Positions 33,283-43,709 of a DNA stretch of 64,000 nt are shown here, piece by piece (within the stretch, counting starts at the first letter, position 1; the number at the start of each line of letters is the position of its first letter). Made by a program: the position numbers and the translations under genes. A model generated the notes under the pieces. The model ran no database searches and was not told where the DNA came from. It was given only the letters and a program-made list of their open reading frames with translations. Origin of the DNA: Brevibacterium sp. CBA3109 (GTDB lineage Bacteria > Actinomycetota > Actinomycetes > Actinomycetales > Brevibacteriaceae); assembly GCF_040256645.1 (NCBI RefSeq), contig NZ_CP158281.1, positions 868,001 through 932,000 of the forward strand, written 5' to 3'.

Positions 33283-34587
33283 ATGACCTCTCAGCCCGAA
33301 TACGGCCATCGTACGGGTCGGGGACTCGACGTGCTGGCACTCGTGTGCCTCATCCTCATCGCCTGCTCTCTGCGCCCGGCAGCATCCTCGCTGGGTCCCG
33401 TTCTCTCCGAAGTTCAGGGCGCCTACACTCTGGTCGAATGGCAGACGGGCCTGCTCACAGCACTTCCCGGGCTGATCTTCGCGATCTGCGGGTTCATCGC
33501 CGTTCCCGTGCTCAAGAAGATCGGGCTGTTCAGCTCGCTGGTGATGACCTGCGTGCTGATCGCGGTCGGTGTGGGCGCTCGGGTCCTCGTCGACAACTGG
33601 GTCGGCTTCGCCGGGCTGACCGTGGTCGCTCTGGCCGGAATGTCCATCGGAAACGTCATTCTGCCGGTGTACGTGAAAACGCGCTTCCCCGACCGAGCCA
33701 GCCTCGGTGCCACCGCCTTCACTGTGTCGCTGGGACTGGGGGCGATGTTCCCTGCCTTCCTCACCGCACCCATCACCGGCCACTTCGACAACTGGCGCGT
33801 GGGACTCGGTGTCTGGGCACTCGTGCCGGCCTGCGCACTGGTCACCTGGATCATCCTCAAGCTCGCCCGATCCGTGCCCAACCTGGATCAGCCTGCGCAG
33901 GACACGCACGAGGCGGACCCGCCTCGGCGGCATATCTTCACCTCGTCCAAGGCCCGGTACATGGCGATGTTCTTCGGTCTGCAGTCGGTCAACGCCTACG
34001 TCCAGTTCGGGTGGCTGCCGCAGATCTACCGTGATGCGGGGATCGATCCGGTTCTCGCCGGTCTCATGCTCACGGTCGTCACCCTCGGTGGGATCCCCGG
34101 TGGATTCCTCGCCCCGCAGATCATCATGCGCAACATCCTGCCGCGCTTCTTCCTCGTCACCTTCTCCGTCAGCGCCGTGTGCGGCTACCTCGGACTGCTT
34201 CTGGTTCCCACGACCGTGCCAGTGCTGTGGGCCATCCTCCTGGGCTACGGTGGCTTCGCCTTCCCCGCTGCGCTCGCCCTCATCACAGGCCGCACGAAGG
34301 ACGTGTCGATCACCGCCCGAACCTCAGCGTTCGTGCAGTCCAGCGGCTATGTGCTGGCTGCGATCGGTCCCTTGGCCGTCGGTGGACTCCTCGGGCTGAG
34401 CGGCGGCTGGTCGGTGCCGCTGTGGTTCATGATCTGCGTCGCAGCGCTCATGGGTGTGACCGGATACCTCGCCGCCACCCCGGGCACGGTCGACGACGAG
34501 CTGGAGACAGCAGGGCCTCGTGGTGGCGCGTCAGGCACCTGTGGCGGCACGGCGGGCCTCCGTGGTGGCATGCCGGGGCAGAAGTGA
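33283..34587 (+). CDS. MFS transporter, CynX/NimT-like
   Basis: A 434-residue transporter with 12 predicted helices. The start RGLDVLALVCLILIACSLRP followed by AASSLGPVL is characteristic of the CynX/NimT (cyanate/nitroimidazole) group, with LLTALPGLIFAICGFIA as helix 2. The C-terminal tail is Gly-rich (GGASGTCGGTAGLRGGM). The divergent amidohydrolase suggests a joint role in uptake and hydrolysis of a small nitrogen compound. That link is inference. Confidence 0.85.
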   Translation: MTSQPEYGHRTGRGLDVLALVCLILIACSLRPAASSLGPVLSEVQGAYTLVEWQTGLLTALPGLIFAICGFIAVPVLKKIGLFSSLVMTCVLIAVGVGARVLVDNWVGFAGLTVVALAGMSIGNVILPVYVKTRFPDRASLGATAFTVSLGLGAMFPAFLTAPITGHFDNWRVGLGVWALVPACALVTWIILKLARSVPNLDQPAQDTHEADPPRRHIFTSSKARYMAMFFGLQSVNAYVQFGWLPQIYRDAGIDPVLAGLMLTVVTLGGIPGGFLAPQIIMRNILPRFFLVTFSVSAVCGYLGLLLVPTTVPVLWAILLGYGGFAFPAALALITGRTKDVSITARTSAFVQSSGYVLAAIGPLAVGGLLGLSGGWSVPLWFMICVAALMGVTGYLAATPGTVDDELETAGPRGGASGTCGGTAGLRGGMPGQK

Positions 34588-34634
34588 ATCATAATGGAGA
34601 CACATCCCACCCCAAGCGAGGAGAAACGACCCCA

Positions 34635-35186
<552 letters not shown>

Positions 35187-35353
35187 GCGTTGCGCATGAG
35201 CGATCCGCGTATCGGCTGAGTGCCTGTTTCGCCCGGGAACAAAACCGGGCGCATTCGAGCTAAGTCAGTGCGAGGTATTAGGCTGTGGGGGATGTTCCCA
35301 GGCAGCCTCGGTAGCCTGAACAGGTTGCCCACATCTTTTTCCTGAGAGGACTT

Positions 35354-37495
35354 ATGGCCGAGTCGAATAAGCGTCGCCCACTGCTCAACAAGGCGACGAA
35401 AGGCCCTTTGGTCTGGATCGTTCTGGCACTTCTCATAGTGTCTATCGGTGCTCTGCTCTTCAGCCGAGTCGGATTCAGCCAGATCGACACCGAACAAGGT
35501 CTCAAGCTGCTCGATGACAAGCAGGTCGAGCAGGCCAAGATCGTCGATAACGACCAGCGCGTCGATCTGACCCTGAAGAAGGACCTCAAGATCGAGGGCA
35601 AGGACTTCGGCAAGAAGGTCCAGTTCTTCTACGTGGAGCAGCGCGGAGACCAGATAGTCAAGGCTGTGGACTCCGCCGAGCCCAGCAAGGGATACACCGA
35701 TGAGGTGCCCAAGCAGAGCTGGCTGATGTCGCTGCTGGGCACCCTGATTCCATTCGTCATCATCTTCGTCGTCTTCTGGTTCCTCATCTCGCAGATGTCG
35801 GGCGGCAAGATGATGAACTTCGGCAAATCCAAGGCGAAACTGGTCAACAAGGAGAATCCGGACGTCACGTTCAAGGACGTCGCCGGAGTTGATGAGGCTC
35901 TCGAAGAGCTCGAAGAGATCAAGGAGTTCCTGGCCGAACCGGAGAAGTTCACGGCAGTCGGCGCCAAGATCCCCAAGGGGGTCCTCCTCTACGGACAGCC
36001 CGGTACCGGCAAGACACTGCTGGCGAAGGCCGTGGCCGGTGAAGCCGGCGTCCCCTTCTATTCGATTTCGGGTTCTGACTTCGTCGAGATGTACGTCGGC
36101 GTGGGTGCCTCCCGCGTGCGCGACCTGTTCGAGCAGGCCAAGACGAACGCTCCCTGCATCATCTTCATCGATGAGATCGACGCCGTCGGTCGCCAACGCG
36201 GAGCCGGCATGGGCGGCGGCCACGACGAGCGCGAGCAGACGCTCAACCAGCTGCTCGTTGAGATGGACGGCTTCGACGTGAAGACCAACGTCATCCTCAT
36301 CGCCGCAACCAACCGTCCCGACGTTCTCGACCCAGCGCTTCTGCGCCCCGGTCGCTTCGACCGTCAGATCCCCGTCGAGGCCCCGGACATGAAGGGCCGT
36401 CAGCACATCCTCGAGGTCCATGCCGAGGGCAAGCCCCTGGCAGATGACGTCGATCTGGCCCAGATCGCCAAGCGCACCCCGGGGTTCTCCGGCGCCGATC
36501 TGGCCAACGTCCTCAACGAGGCGGCCCTGCTGACCGCCCGCGAGGGGTCGAAGGTCCTCGACAACCGGATCCTCGACGAGGCGATCGATCGTGTCATCGC
36601 CGGACCGCAGAAGCGGACCCGGCTGATGAACGACAAGGAACGTCTCATCACCGCGTACCATGAGGGCGGACATGCCCTGGTGGCTGCCGCGATGAACCAG
36701 ACCGACCCGGTCACCAAGGTCACCATCCTGCCCCGCGGACGGGCTCTGGGTTACACCATGGTCCTGCCCAACGAGGACAAGTACTCCACCACCCGCAACG
36801 AACTGCTGGACCAGCTCGCCTACGCGATGGGCGGCCGTGTGGCCGAGGAGGTCGTGTTCCACGATCCGACTACGGGTGCCAGCAACGATATCGAGAAGGC
36901 GACGAACATCGCCCGGAAGATGGTCACCCAGTACGGCATGAGCGACAAGCTGGGCATGGTCAAGATCGGCGACGATCAGGGCGAGCCCTTCGCCGGACGC
37001 GGCTACGGCGGGGGAGACGAGTACGGCGATGCGACCCTGTCCTCGATCGACCGCGAGGTCCGCGACATCATCGACGCCGCGCACGCCGACGCCTACTGGG
37101 CGCTGACGCACAACCGCGACGTCCTCGACGACCTCGCCTACCAGCTGCTCGAGCGGGAAACCCTCGATCAGGCGGCACTGGCAGAGATCTTCACCCCCAT
37201 CGTCAAGCGCCCCACACGCGATGTGTGGCTGGCCAACGACGAACGCCCGGTCTCCGAACGCGGTCCGATCGATCCGCCCGCTCCGTTGAGTGGGGATCGC
37301 AACGGCAAGGGCAACGGCAATTCGGAGGTCGACACCACCGACGTTCCGGGCGCCGGACCCACGGGCGTGAATGGACCTCATGTTCCCCATAACCCCACGG
37401 GACCGATCAATCCCAACGACCCGATGGGCCCAACCGGCCCGACTGGCCCAACTGGCCCACACAATTCCGACGGCAGTGGGGAGAGCGGCTACTGA
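35354..37495 (+). CDS. ftsH: ATP-dependent zinc metalloprotease FtsH
   Basis: A 713-residue membrane protease that removes damaged or unassembled membrane proteins. Two helices flank a short external domain (residues ~10-31 and ~127-150). The AAA module has a Walker A GQPGTGKT near residue 214 (the family usually has GPPGTGKT), Walker [13 protein letters not shown] and the SRH RPGRFDR. The zinc motif is HEGGH at 436-440, with D/E ligands further on. The C-terminal ~100 residues are Pro/Gly/Asn-rich and finish with repeated GPT units. A GAGAGGA site precedes the ATG. Its stop overlaps the folE start. Confidence 0.96.
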   Translation: MAESNKRRPLLNKATKGPLVWIVLALLIVSIGALLFSRVGFSQIDTEQGLKLLDDKQVEQAKIVDNDQRVDLTLKKDLKIEGKDFGKKVQFFYVEQRGDQIVKAVDSAEPSKGYTDEVPKQSWLMSLLGTLIPFVIIFVVFWFLISQMSGGKMMNFGKSKAKLVNKENPDVTFKDVAGVDEALEELEEIKEFLAEPEKFTAVGAKIPKGVLLYGQPGTGKTLLAKAVAGEAGVPFYSISGSDFVEMYVGVGASRVRDLFEQAKTNAPCIIFIDEIDAVGRQRGAGMGGGHDEREQTLNQLLVEMDGFDVKTNVILIAATNRPDVLDPALLRPGRFDRQIPVEAPDMKGRQHILEVHAEGKPLADDVDLAQIAKRTPGFSGADLANVLNEAALLTAREGSKVLDNRILDEAIDRVIAGPQKRTRLMNDKERLITAYHEGGHALVAAAMNQTDPVTKVTILPRGRALGYTMVLPNEDKYSTTRNELLDQLAYAMGGRVAEEVVFHDPTTGASNDIEKATNIARKMVTQYGMSDKLGMVKIGDDQGEPFAGRGYGGGDEYGDATLSSIDREVRDIIDAAHADAYWALTHNRDVLDDLAYQLLERETLDQAALAEIFTPIVKRPTRDVWLANDERPVSERGPIDPPAPLSGDRNGKGNGNSEVDTTDVPGAGPTGVNGPHVPHNPTGPINPNDPMGPTGPTGPTGPHNSDGSGESGY

Positions 37496-38118
37496 TGTCT
37501 GAGCTCGAAGAGGTGACGGAGGTTCTCGGGGAGGCCCCAGCCGGGACCGGCAACAAGGTCGATCAGCCTCGGATCGCCGCCGCTGTGCGTGAGATCCTCA
37601 TCGCTGTCGGCGAGGACCCTGATCGGGAAGGGCTGCTGGAGACTCCTGCCAGGGTCGCCCGTGCCTACGAAGAGGTCTTTGCCGGCCTCCACCGCGATGC
37701 GGCAGACGTTCTGGGCGTCACCTTCGACATCAGCCACGAGGAGATGGTCCTCGTTCGCGACATCGACCTGTATTCTATGTGCGAGCATCATCTCGTGCCA
37801 TTCCACGGGGTCGCCCATATCGGCTACATTCCGAGCAGGAACGGCAAAGTCACAGGACTGTCGAAGCTGGCCCGCCTCGTCGAGATCTATGCTCGTCGCC
37901 CCCAGGTCCAGGAACGGCTGACGACTCAGATCGCCGACGCCCTCGTCGAACACCTCGAGCCGCAGGGTGCGATCGTCGTCGTCGAGGCCGAACATCTGTG
38001 CATGACCATGCGCGGAGTCCGGAAACCGGGCGCCTCGACCATCACCTCGGCGGTGCGCGGGCAGCTGCGTGAAACGGCATCCCGAGCAGAAGCCATGAGC
38101 CTGATCATCCGGAGCTAG
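37495..38118 (+). CDS. folE: GTP cyclohydrolase I
   Basis: A 207-residue enzyme of tetrahydrofolate synthesis, converting GTP to dihydroneopterin triphosphate. The signatures are [40 protein letters not shown] (zinc-binding Cys and His), [20 protein letters not shown] and the C-terminal [20 protein letters not shown]. The ATG overlaps the ftsH stop (TGATG). It is followed 9 bases later by folP. Confidence 0.96.
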   Translation: MSELEEVTEVLGEAPAGTGNKVDQPRIAAAVREILIAVGEDPDREGLLETPARVARAYEEVFAGLHRDAADVLGVTFDISHEEMVLVRDIDLYSMCEHHLVPFHGVAHIGYIPSRNGKVTGLSKLARLVEIYARRPQVQERLTTQIADALVEHLEPQGAIVVVEAEHLCMTMRGVRKPGASTITSAVRGQLRETASRAEAMSLIIRS

Positions 38119-38127
38119 AGGTCTGAC

Positions 38128-38994
38128 ATGCCCACACCGGAACGCACGAAGATCATGGGCGTACTCAACGTCACGCCCGACTCCTTCTCCGACGGCGGTC
38201 GTTACTTCGACCACGATGCGGCCATCGCCCACGGTTTCGAACTGCTGCGCTCGGGCGCCGACATCATCGATGTCGGAGGGGAGTCCACACGGCCCGGGTC
38301 GGTCCGGGTCGACGAGGCGGAGGAGCTGCGGCGCGTCGTCCCTGTGATCCGTGAGCTGGCCGCTGCGGGGGCTGTGATCAGCGTCGACACCATGCGATCC
38401 AAGGTCGCCGAGGCATCACTGAATGTCGGCGCCCGTATCATCAACGACGTTTCTGCCGGACTCTCCGATCCGACGATGCTGGCTGTCGCCTCCGAGACCG
38501 CTGCCCCCGTCGTGCTCATGCACTGGCGGGGCTATCTCGACCGTGCGTCGGCGTCCTTCTACTACGACGATGTGGTCGCCGAGGTGATCGCGGAGCTGAA
38601 GATGAGAATCGACGAAGCAATCACCGTCGGTGTTGAACCGGACAACATCATCCTCGACCCGGGGCTGGGATTTTCGAAGAACGCCGAACACAACTGGCAG
38701 ATCCTCGGAGCCCTCGACGAATTTGCGAACCTGGATCACCGGCTCCTCGTTGCTGCCAGCCGCAAACGCTTCATCTCCACCCTGCTCTCACCTAAGGATC
38801 CGAAATTCGCCGAGGAATCGGCGAAAGATCAGGCCACGGCCGCGATCTCGGCACTGTCGGCCAGAGCAGGAGCGTGGGCGGTGCGCGTCCACGAACCCAC
38901 CACCTCGGCGATCGCAGCCACGGTCATCAACGCCGTGAACTCGCATTCCCCGGCAGCCACACCAGATGTCCGTGCAGCGAAGGGGAACGCATGA
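38128..38994 (+). CDS. folP: Dihydropteroate synthase
   Basis: This enzyme joins p-aminobenzoate to dihydropterin pyrophosphate and is the target of sulfonamides. The 288 residues carry MGVLNVTPDSFSDGGRYFDH (signature 1), DIIDVGGESTRPGS (signature 2), IINDVSAG, VVLMHWRG and ILDPGLGFSKNAEHNW. All expected motifs are intact, so it should be functional and of the sulfonamide-sensitive chromosomal type. The stop overlaps the next start as ATGA. Confidence 0.95.
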   Translation: MPTPERTKIMGVLNVTPDSFSDGGRYFDHDAAIAHGFELLRSGADIIDVGGESTRPGSVRVDEAEELRRVVPVIRELAAAGAVISVDTMRSKVAEASLNVGARIINDVSAGLSDPTMLAVASETAAPVVLMHWRGYLDRASASFYYDDVVAEVIAELKMRIDEAITVGVEPDNIILDPGLGFSKNAEHNWQILGALDEFANLDHRLLVAASRKRFISTLLSPKDPKFAEESAKDQATAAISALSARAGAWAVRVHEPTTSAIAATVINAVNSHSPAATPDVRAAKGNA

Positions 38995-39881
38995 GTGCCC
39001 ATCGGGATCGGATCGAACTGCGCGGGCTGAGAGTGCGCGGCAACCACGGGGTCTTCGACTTCGAGAAGCGTGAGGGCCAGGACTTCGTCATCGACGTCAC
39101 CCTGCACACCTCCGTGACCCGGGCCGCGGCCACCGATGACATCGCCGACACCGTCCACTACGGTGAACTGGCCGAAGATGTCGCACACATCGTCGAAGAC
39201 AACACCTTCGACCTCATCGAGACCCTGGCCTCCCGGATTGCCGAGCACTGCCTGGACCTGGCTGAGCATGTCGAGGTCGTTGTCCATAAGCCCGGTGCCC
39301 CGATCCAACGGTCCTTCAACGACGTCAGCGTCACCGTCGTCCGTTCCCGAGACAGCACCGTCATCGCCGAGACGGAGACCGAGGCATACCTCAATCTTGG
39401 GGCCAACCTCGGCGACGCGGCGGATACACTCGACCAGGCCGTTGCCGCTCTCGACAGACATCCCAGAATCACTGTGCTCAGGCGATCCTCGCTGTATCGC
39501 ACCGCGCCCTGGGGCGGAGTCGAACAGGGCGACTTCCTCAATCTGGGCCTCATCGTGAGTACCAGTCTGCCTGCCCCGGAACTCCTCGCGGTGGCGCAGG
39601 GAATCGAAGTCGCTTGCGGACGGACCCGTGAACTGCGTTGGGGTCCACGCACCCTCGACATCGATCTGATCCGCTTCGGGGTCAACCATGAGGAGCTCGT
39701 CTTCGACACCGAGGCACTGACCCTGCCCCATCCGCGGGCACACGAACGAGCCTTCGTGCTCGCACCGTGGGTTGAGCTCGATGAGGGCGCAGAAATACTT
39801 ACCCCCACCGGTCCGCGCCCGATCACTGCAGTCCTCACCGAACTGGGAGACCAGGAAATCACGCGAATCCAGGCCCCATAA
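38991..39881 (+). CDS. folK: Fused dihydroneopterin aldolase / HPPK
   Basis: A bifunctional folate enzyme of 296 residues. Residues 1-120 are dihydroneopterin aldolase (FolB): RIELRGLRVRGNHGVFDFEK, TVHYGELAE, DLIETLASRIAE and VVVHKPGAPI. Residues 130-296 are the pyrophosphokinase (FolK): AYLNLGANLGDAADTLDQA, SSLYRTAPWGGVEQGDFLN and WGPRTLDIDLIRFG with the Mg-binding D-x-D. Fusion of these steps occurs in several actinobacteria. The ATG overlaps the folP stop. Confidence 0.94.
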   Translation: MSAHRDRIELRGLRVRGNHGVFDFEKREGQDFVIDVTLHTSVTRAAATDDIADTVHYGELAEDVAHIVEDNTFDLIETLASRIAEHCLDLAEHVEVVVHKPGAPIQRSFNDVSVTVVRSRDSTVIAETETEAYLNLGANLGDAADTLDQAVAALDRHPRITVLRRSSLYRTAPWGGVEQGDFLNLGLIVSTSLPAPELLAVAQGIEVACGRTRELRWGPRTLDIDLIRFGVNHEELVFDTEALTLPHPRAHERAFVLAPWVELDEGAEILTPTGPRPITAVLTELGDQEITRIQAP

Positions 39882-39909
39882 GTGCCCAGGGTTTGAGAGA
39901 CTTGGAGCT

Positions 39910-40371
39910 ATGCAGCGAACAGCGTCTGGCACTCTCGTCATCTGGGCCGTCATCGGCGCCGTGGTGGCGCTACTTCTCGACGTGCTGCTGGAGAGTCAGG
40001 GCTTCTCACTGCCTGGCCTGCCCTGGTTCGCCATCATCGGAATGCTCATACTCGCCGCCGTCCTGCTGGTCCTGGGCTGGCCGATCAAGAAATGGAACGA
40101 CGGCGACCGGACCAAGGAGATCGACCCGCTTCAAGCAGCTCGCGTAGCCGTCATGGCCAAGGCCAGCGCACTGACAGGTGCCGGACTGGCCGGATGGTAC
40201 ATGGGTAACGCCGCCTACTATTTCCTGTCCGCACCGGGAATCCGCAATGATTTGGCGGCAGGTATGCTTTTCGCTATGATCGCAGCCGCAGCGTTGATGA
40301 TCGTCGGCCTGATCGTCGAAGGCTTCTGCGCGCTGCCCCCTCAAGACCCACCAGGAGCCGAAGCCGCATGA
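39910..40371 (+). CDS. DUF3180 family membrane protein
   Basis: A 153-residue protein with four hydrophobic helices: TLVIWAVIGAVVALLLDVLL, LPWFAIIGMLILAAVLLVLG, ALTGAGLAGWYMGNAAYYFL and AAGMLFAMIAAAALMIVGLI. It matches DUF3180, which in actinobacteria regularly follows the folate genes. Its function is unknown. The ATG at 39910 sets the start immediately before the first helix. The stop overlaps the next ATG. Confidence 0.85.
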   Translation: MQRTASGTLVIWAVIGAVVALLLDVLLESQGFSLPGLPWFAIIGMLILAAVLLVLGWPIKKWNDGDRTKEIDPLQAARVAVMAKASALTGAGLAGWYMGNAAYYFLSAPGIRNDLAAGMLFAMIAAAALMIVGLIVEGFCALPPQDPPGAEAA

Positions 40372-40868
40372 GTCGCGATTTCAACTATCTGTTCGGAACA
40401 GATGCCGACTTCAACCGGGTGAGTCCCAAATACGGGCTCAAGGAGACGATCGCGTCTCTGACGATCCTCGTTCCGATGATCATCGTGGCCCTCGTCTTCG
40501 CCATCATCTTCACCTCCGAAGTCCCGTGGCTGCACGCGATCTGGGCCGCCCTCGTGGCGCTCACCGTCGTCCTCGTCGTCATCATCATCCGCCAGGCCAA
40601 AGCCATCGGCTATGCGGAGAGGGCAGATGACCTTCTCATCCGGCGTGGAATCATGTTCCACAAGGCCACGGTTGTCCCGTACGGACGACTGCAGTTCGTC
40701 GACGTGGACGCCGGCCCCATCGATCGCATGTTCGGCCTGGCCTCGGTCAAACTTCATACTGCCTCGGCAGCCACAGACGCCACCATCCCGGGCCTTCCCC
40801 GCGCCGAGGCCGATCGTCTGCGCGATAGCCTCGCCGGCCTGGGCCAGGCCAACTTGGCGGGACTGTGA
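40368..40868 (+). CDS. PH domain-containing membrane protein (YdbS-like)
   Basis: A 166-residue protein with two helices (SLTILVPMIIVALVFAIIF, AIWAALVALTVVLVVIIIRQ) followed by a bacterial PH (bPH2/DUF304) domain: ERADDLLIRRGIMFHKATVV, then YGRLQFVDVDAGPIDRMFGL, then ASVKLHTAS. It pairs with the larger three-domain protein encoded next, as ydbS pairs with ydbT in Bacillus. Start and stop overlap both neighbours (ATGA and GTGA). Confidence 0.88.
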   Translation: MSRDFNYLFGTDADFNRVSPKYGLKETIASLTILVPMIIVALVFAIIFTSEVPWLHAIWAALVALTVVLVVIIIRQAKAIGYAERADDLLIRRGIMFHKATVVPYGRLQFVDVDAGPIDRMFGLASVKLHTASAATDATIPGLPRAEADRLRDSLAGLGQANLAGL

Positions 40869-42742
40869 GCATGGTCGAGGAAGGACCGAACGACCAACCT
40901 CCGGAGCCCCCAGGCGAACCCACTGACCAATCCACGGGCGAACCCACAGACCATTCCACAGGTGAGCTCACAGAACACGACGCAGTGGCTCCCGAGGTGT
41001 GGCACCGGGTCCACCCGCTGACGCCGATTCTCGAAAGCCTCGGTGTGCTCGTGGGTATCTTCATCGCAGGCGCCTACAGCCTGCAGAACTTCGCGCAGAC
41101 TGCTATCGAAGACCTGGCCAGGGGGGATGGTGTCGACCTGGGGTTCGCCGGTTGGCTGCGCACCCACCCCTTCGTCATCCTTGGCGGCGTCGGAGGGATC
41201 GTTCTCCTTCTCCTCCTCACCGCCCTCTTCAGCTGGTTGGCGTGGAGGGTCAGGGGCTATCGAATCGATTCGGAGGCTATCTACTATCGGCGCGGTCTGC
41301 TGTCGAAGAAGCTGCGCAAGGCCAGACTTGACCGTGTGCAGTCGATCGACCTGCAGCAGAAGCTGCTGCCCCGGATCCTGGGAATGGCAGAACTCGTCTT
41401 CGACGTCGCCGGTGGTTCCGATTCCAACATCTCTCTGAAGTACTTGTCGAAGAAGCGTGCAGAAGGATTGCGTGACGAGCTTCTCGCCGCTGTCCGCGCC
41501 AAGAAGCAAGGTGGCCAGCAGGGTGAGCGAACCCCGACCGCCGGACTCTCCGCCGAGGCGGCCGCTGGGACAGCACCGAGCACCATAAGTTCGTCCCCCG
41601 CGAGCGCGACCGGGGCTCCGGCCGATGCCACGGGTGTCCCGGGTGGCCCCGGTGGCGAGGCCGTGATCGATCGCACCGTACCCGAGCGCCGCGATGACAG
41701 CATCGGTGTACGCCTGAGCAAACGCCTCGGCTCGCTGGCCGAAGACGCCTCACAAGAGGCGGAGTCCAGCCTCAATGAACTCCTGGCTCCCTACAATGTC
41801 TCCGCCGATGTCAGTGACGAAGGCGAGATCATCCGCGTACCTGTGCACCGGGTCGTGGTCTCCTCACTGCTGAAATCGGAGACGATCATCTCGGTCCTGG
41901 CCGTCCTCTTCGTCATCGCCATAGCAATCGTCCTCCTAGTGATGGGGCTGACCGAGGCTTTCATTCCGATGCTCGTCGCAGTCATCCCAGGCCTCTTCGC
42001 GGCATTCTCCGCTTTCAGGAAGAACCTCGACAACGCGAACTTCGTGGTCAACCTGGGAGAGAACGGACTGGCCGTCAACCACGGACTCGTCTCCACCTCC
42101 CGCAAGGTGATCCCGCTCGACCGTCTGCAGGCCGTGTGCCTCCATCAGCCGCTGCTGTGGCGGTGGGCCGGCTGGTGGAAGGTCGAATACAATATCGCCA
42201 GCGCCGGAGGCTCGGACGAGTCGAACATCCTCCTGCCCGTCGGCGACATCGACCAGGCGCTGCTCATGGTCGGCCTCGCGCTCCCGGACCCGCAGATGCC
42301 AGAAGGCCTCAGCGCAGCAACCCTGGTGCGATCAGCCATGTACGACCGCAAGTCCGAGGACCCGCAGGCCGAGACGGCAGAAGAACTCTTCCATGGCCAG
42401 CCCCGGACCTCTCGGCTCATCGACCCATTGGTGTGGAGACGGCGAGCCTATGCCGTCACCGGATCTCTACTCGTGCTGCGATTGGGTGTCCTGGACCGTC
42501 GTGTCGACTTCGTGCCCCATGTGCGAGTGCAGTCGATGAGCTATCATCAGGGCCCACTCATGCGTTCGCTTGGTTTGGGCACGGTTGCCGTGCACTCCAC
42601 GGCTGGCCCCATCGACCCTCGGGTCACCCATCAGAGTGTCGACGACGCGAAGCAGTTCTTCAGCGAACACTCCGAACGCACGCGAATCGCGCGGCAACGT
42701 TACGACGAGGAAGCCCGCAGGGCCAAGGAAGGCAGGCCATGA
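40865..42742 (+). CDS. Multi-PH-domain membrane protein (YdbT-like)
   Basis: A 625-residue protein. The N-terminus is acidic and repetitive (EPPGEPTDQSTGEPTDHSTG). Helices occur near residues 55-75 and 98-125, with a PH unit IYYRRGLLSKKLRKARLDRV with QSIDLQQKLLP. A disordered Ala/Pro-rich linker follows, then another helix pair and a second PH unit (NGLAVNHGLVSTSRKVIPLD). A third unit follows (LVLRLGVLDRRVDFVPHVRV with QSMSYHQGP). Bacterial members may help withstand envelope stress. The exact role is unknown. Confidence 0.85.
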   Translation: MSMVEEGPNDQPPEPPGEPTDQSTGEPTDHSTGELTEHDAVAPEVWHRVHPLTPILESLGVLVGIFIAGAYSLQNFAQTAIEDLARGDGVDLGFAGWLRTHPFVILGGVGGIVLLLLLTALFSWLAWRVRGYRIDSEAIYYRRGLLSKKLRKARLDRVQSIDLQQKLLPRILGMAELVFDVAGGSDSNISLKYLSKKRAEGLRDELLAAVRAKKQGGQQGERTPTAGLSAEAAAGTAPSTISSSPASATGAPADATGVPGGPGGEAVIDRTVPERRDDSIGVRLSKRLGSLAEDASQEAESSLNELLAPYNVSADVSDEGEIIRVPVHRVVVSSLLKSETIISVLAVLFVIAIAIVLLVMGLTEAFIPMLVAVIPGLFAAFSAFRKNLDNANFVVNLGENGLAVNHGLVSTSRKVIPLDRLQAVCLHQPLLWRWAGWWKVEYNIASAGGSDESNILLPVGDIDQALLMVGLALPDPQMPEGLSAATLVRSAMYDRKSEDPQAETAEELFHGQPRTSRLIDPLVWRRRAYAVTGSLLVLRLGVLDRRVDFVPHVRVQSMSYHQGPLMRSLGLGTVAVHSTAGPIDPRVTHQSVDDAKQFFSEHSERTRIARQRYDEEARRAKEGRP

Positions 42743-43644
42743 GCCACCCAGGATTGAGCCAGGACGAGGCCCCTCGCTTGGGAATCGGAATCATCGGCTG
42801 TGGGAAGGTCGGGGCGAGCATCGGCGCCGCCTGGCGCGAAGCCGGCCACGCCATCATCGGTGTCAGTGCCACCTCAGCGAAGAGCCTGCAACGGGCCGAA
42901 GACATGCTGCCAGGAGTTCCCGTCCTGCCCCCAGACGATGTCGCAGATCGTGCCGAACTCCTGCTTCTGGCCGTCCCCGACGATGAGATCCAATCCCTTG
43001 TCAACGGCCTCGCGAAGGTGTCACGAATCCACTCGGGACAGATCCTCGTCCACTGCTCGGGCCGGTACGGAACCGACGTCCTCGAAGCCGGGATCAGCCT
43101 CGGCGCGCTGCCGATCGCACTGCATCCATCCTTGTCTTTCACCGGCACCGCAGTCGATCTTCCACGTCTGCGGCAATCGACGATCGCCGTCACCGCACCG
43201 GCACCGATTCGTCCGGTGGGCCAGGCCCTCGTCGTCGAAATGGGCGCCGAGCCGATTGACGTGGCCGAAGCGGACCGCCCGCTCTACCATGCAGCTATCA
43301 CGCACGCCTCCAATCACTCGATCACGATCATCAGCGAAGCCATGGAGATGCTCGCCGAGGCGGGAGTCAGCGACCCCTCACGTGTGCTCACAGCCCTCGT
43401 CGACGCGAGCGTGACGAACACCCTGCAGAATGGGTCGAAGGCACTGACCGGACCCGTCAGCCGCGGAGACGTGGGCACGGTCTCCGCGCACCTGGCAGCG
43501 CTCAGTGAGTTCAGTCTCAACGTCTCCAGCCCTGCGGCACGCAACAGCTACATTGCTCTGGCCAGATCCACCACCGCCAGGGCTCTGAGCCTGGGGCGGA
43601 TCACGGAGTCGCAGGCGCAGGAGATCCTGTCTCGCCTGGACTGA
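42739..43644 (+). CDS. Rossmann-like/DUF2520 oxidoreductase
   Basis: A 301-residue protein with an N-terminal NAD(P)-binding fold ([20 protein letters not shown], then [11 protein letters not shown]) and a C-terminal helical DUF2520 domain ([47 protein letters not shown]). It resembles ketopantoate reductase/F420-dependent reductases, but the family function is unproven. In many actinobacteria panC and panD follow this gene. Here lysS follows directly, and no pan genes are seen. The ATG overlaps the preceding stop. Confidence 0.87.
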   Translation: MSHPGLSQDEAPRLGIGIIGCGKVGASIGAAWREAGHAIIGVSATSAKSLQRAEDMLPGVPVLPPDDVADRAELLLLAVPDDEIQSLVNGLAKVSRIHSGQILVHCSGRYGTDVLEAGISLGALPIALHPSLSFTGTAVDLPRLRQSTIAVTAPAPIRPVGQALVVEMGAEPIDVAEADRPLYHAAITHASNHSITIISEAMEMLAEAGVSDPSRVLTALVDASVTNTLQNGSKALTGPVSRGDVGTVSAHLAALSEFSLNVSSPAARNSYIALARSTTARALSLGRITESQAQEILSRLD

Positions 43645-43709
43645 TCGCCGGAGCGGTCGATGGCCGGTCCGAATTCCCCCGGGGCCGCGCTCGCGGTAGC
43701 CTGGAGGGT

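Noticed and set aside
43645..43709. Expected panC/panD genes between the DUF2520 gene and lysS
   Set aside because: Only 65 bases lie there and no pantothenate gene is present.
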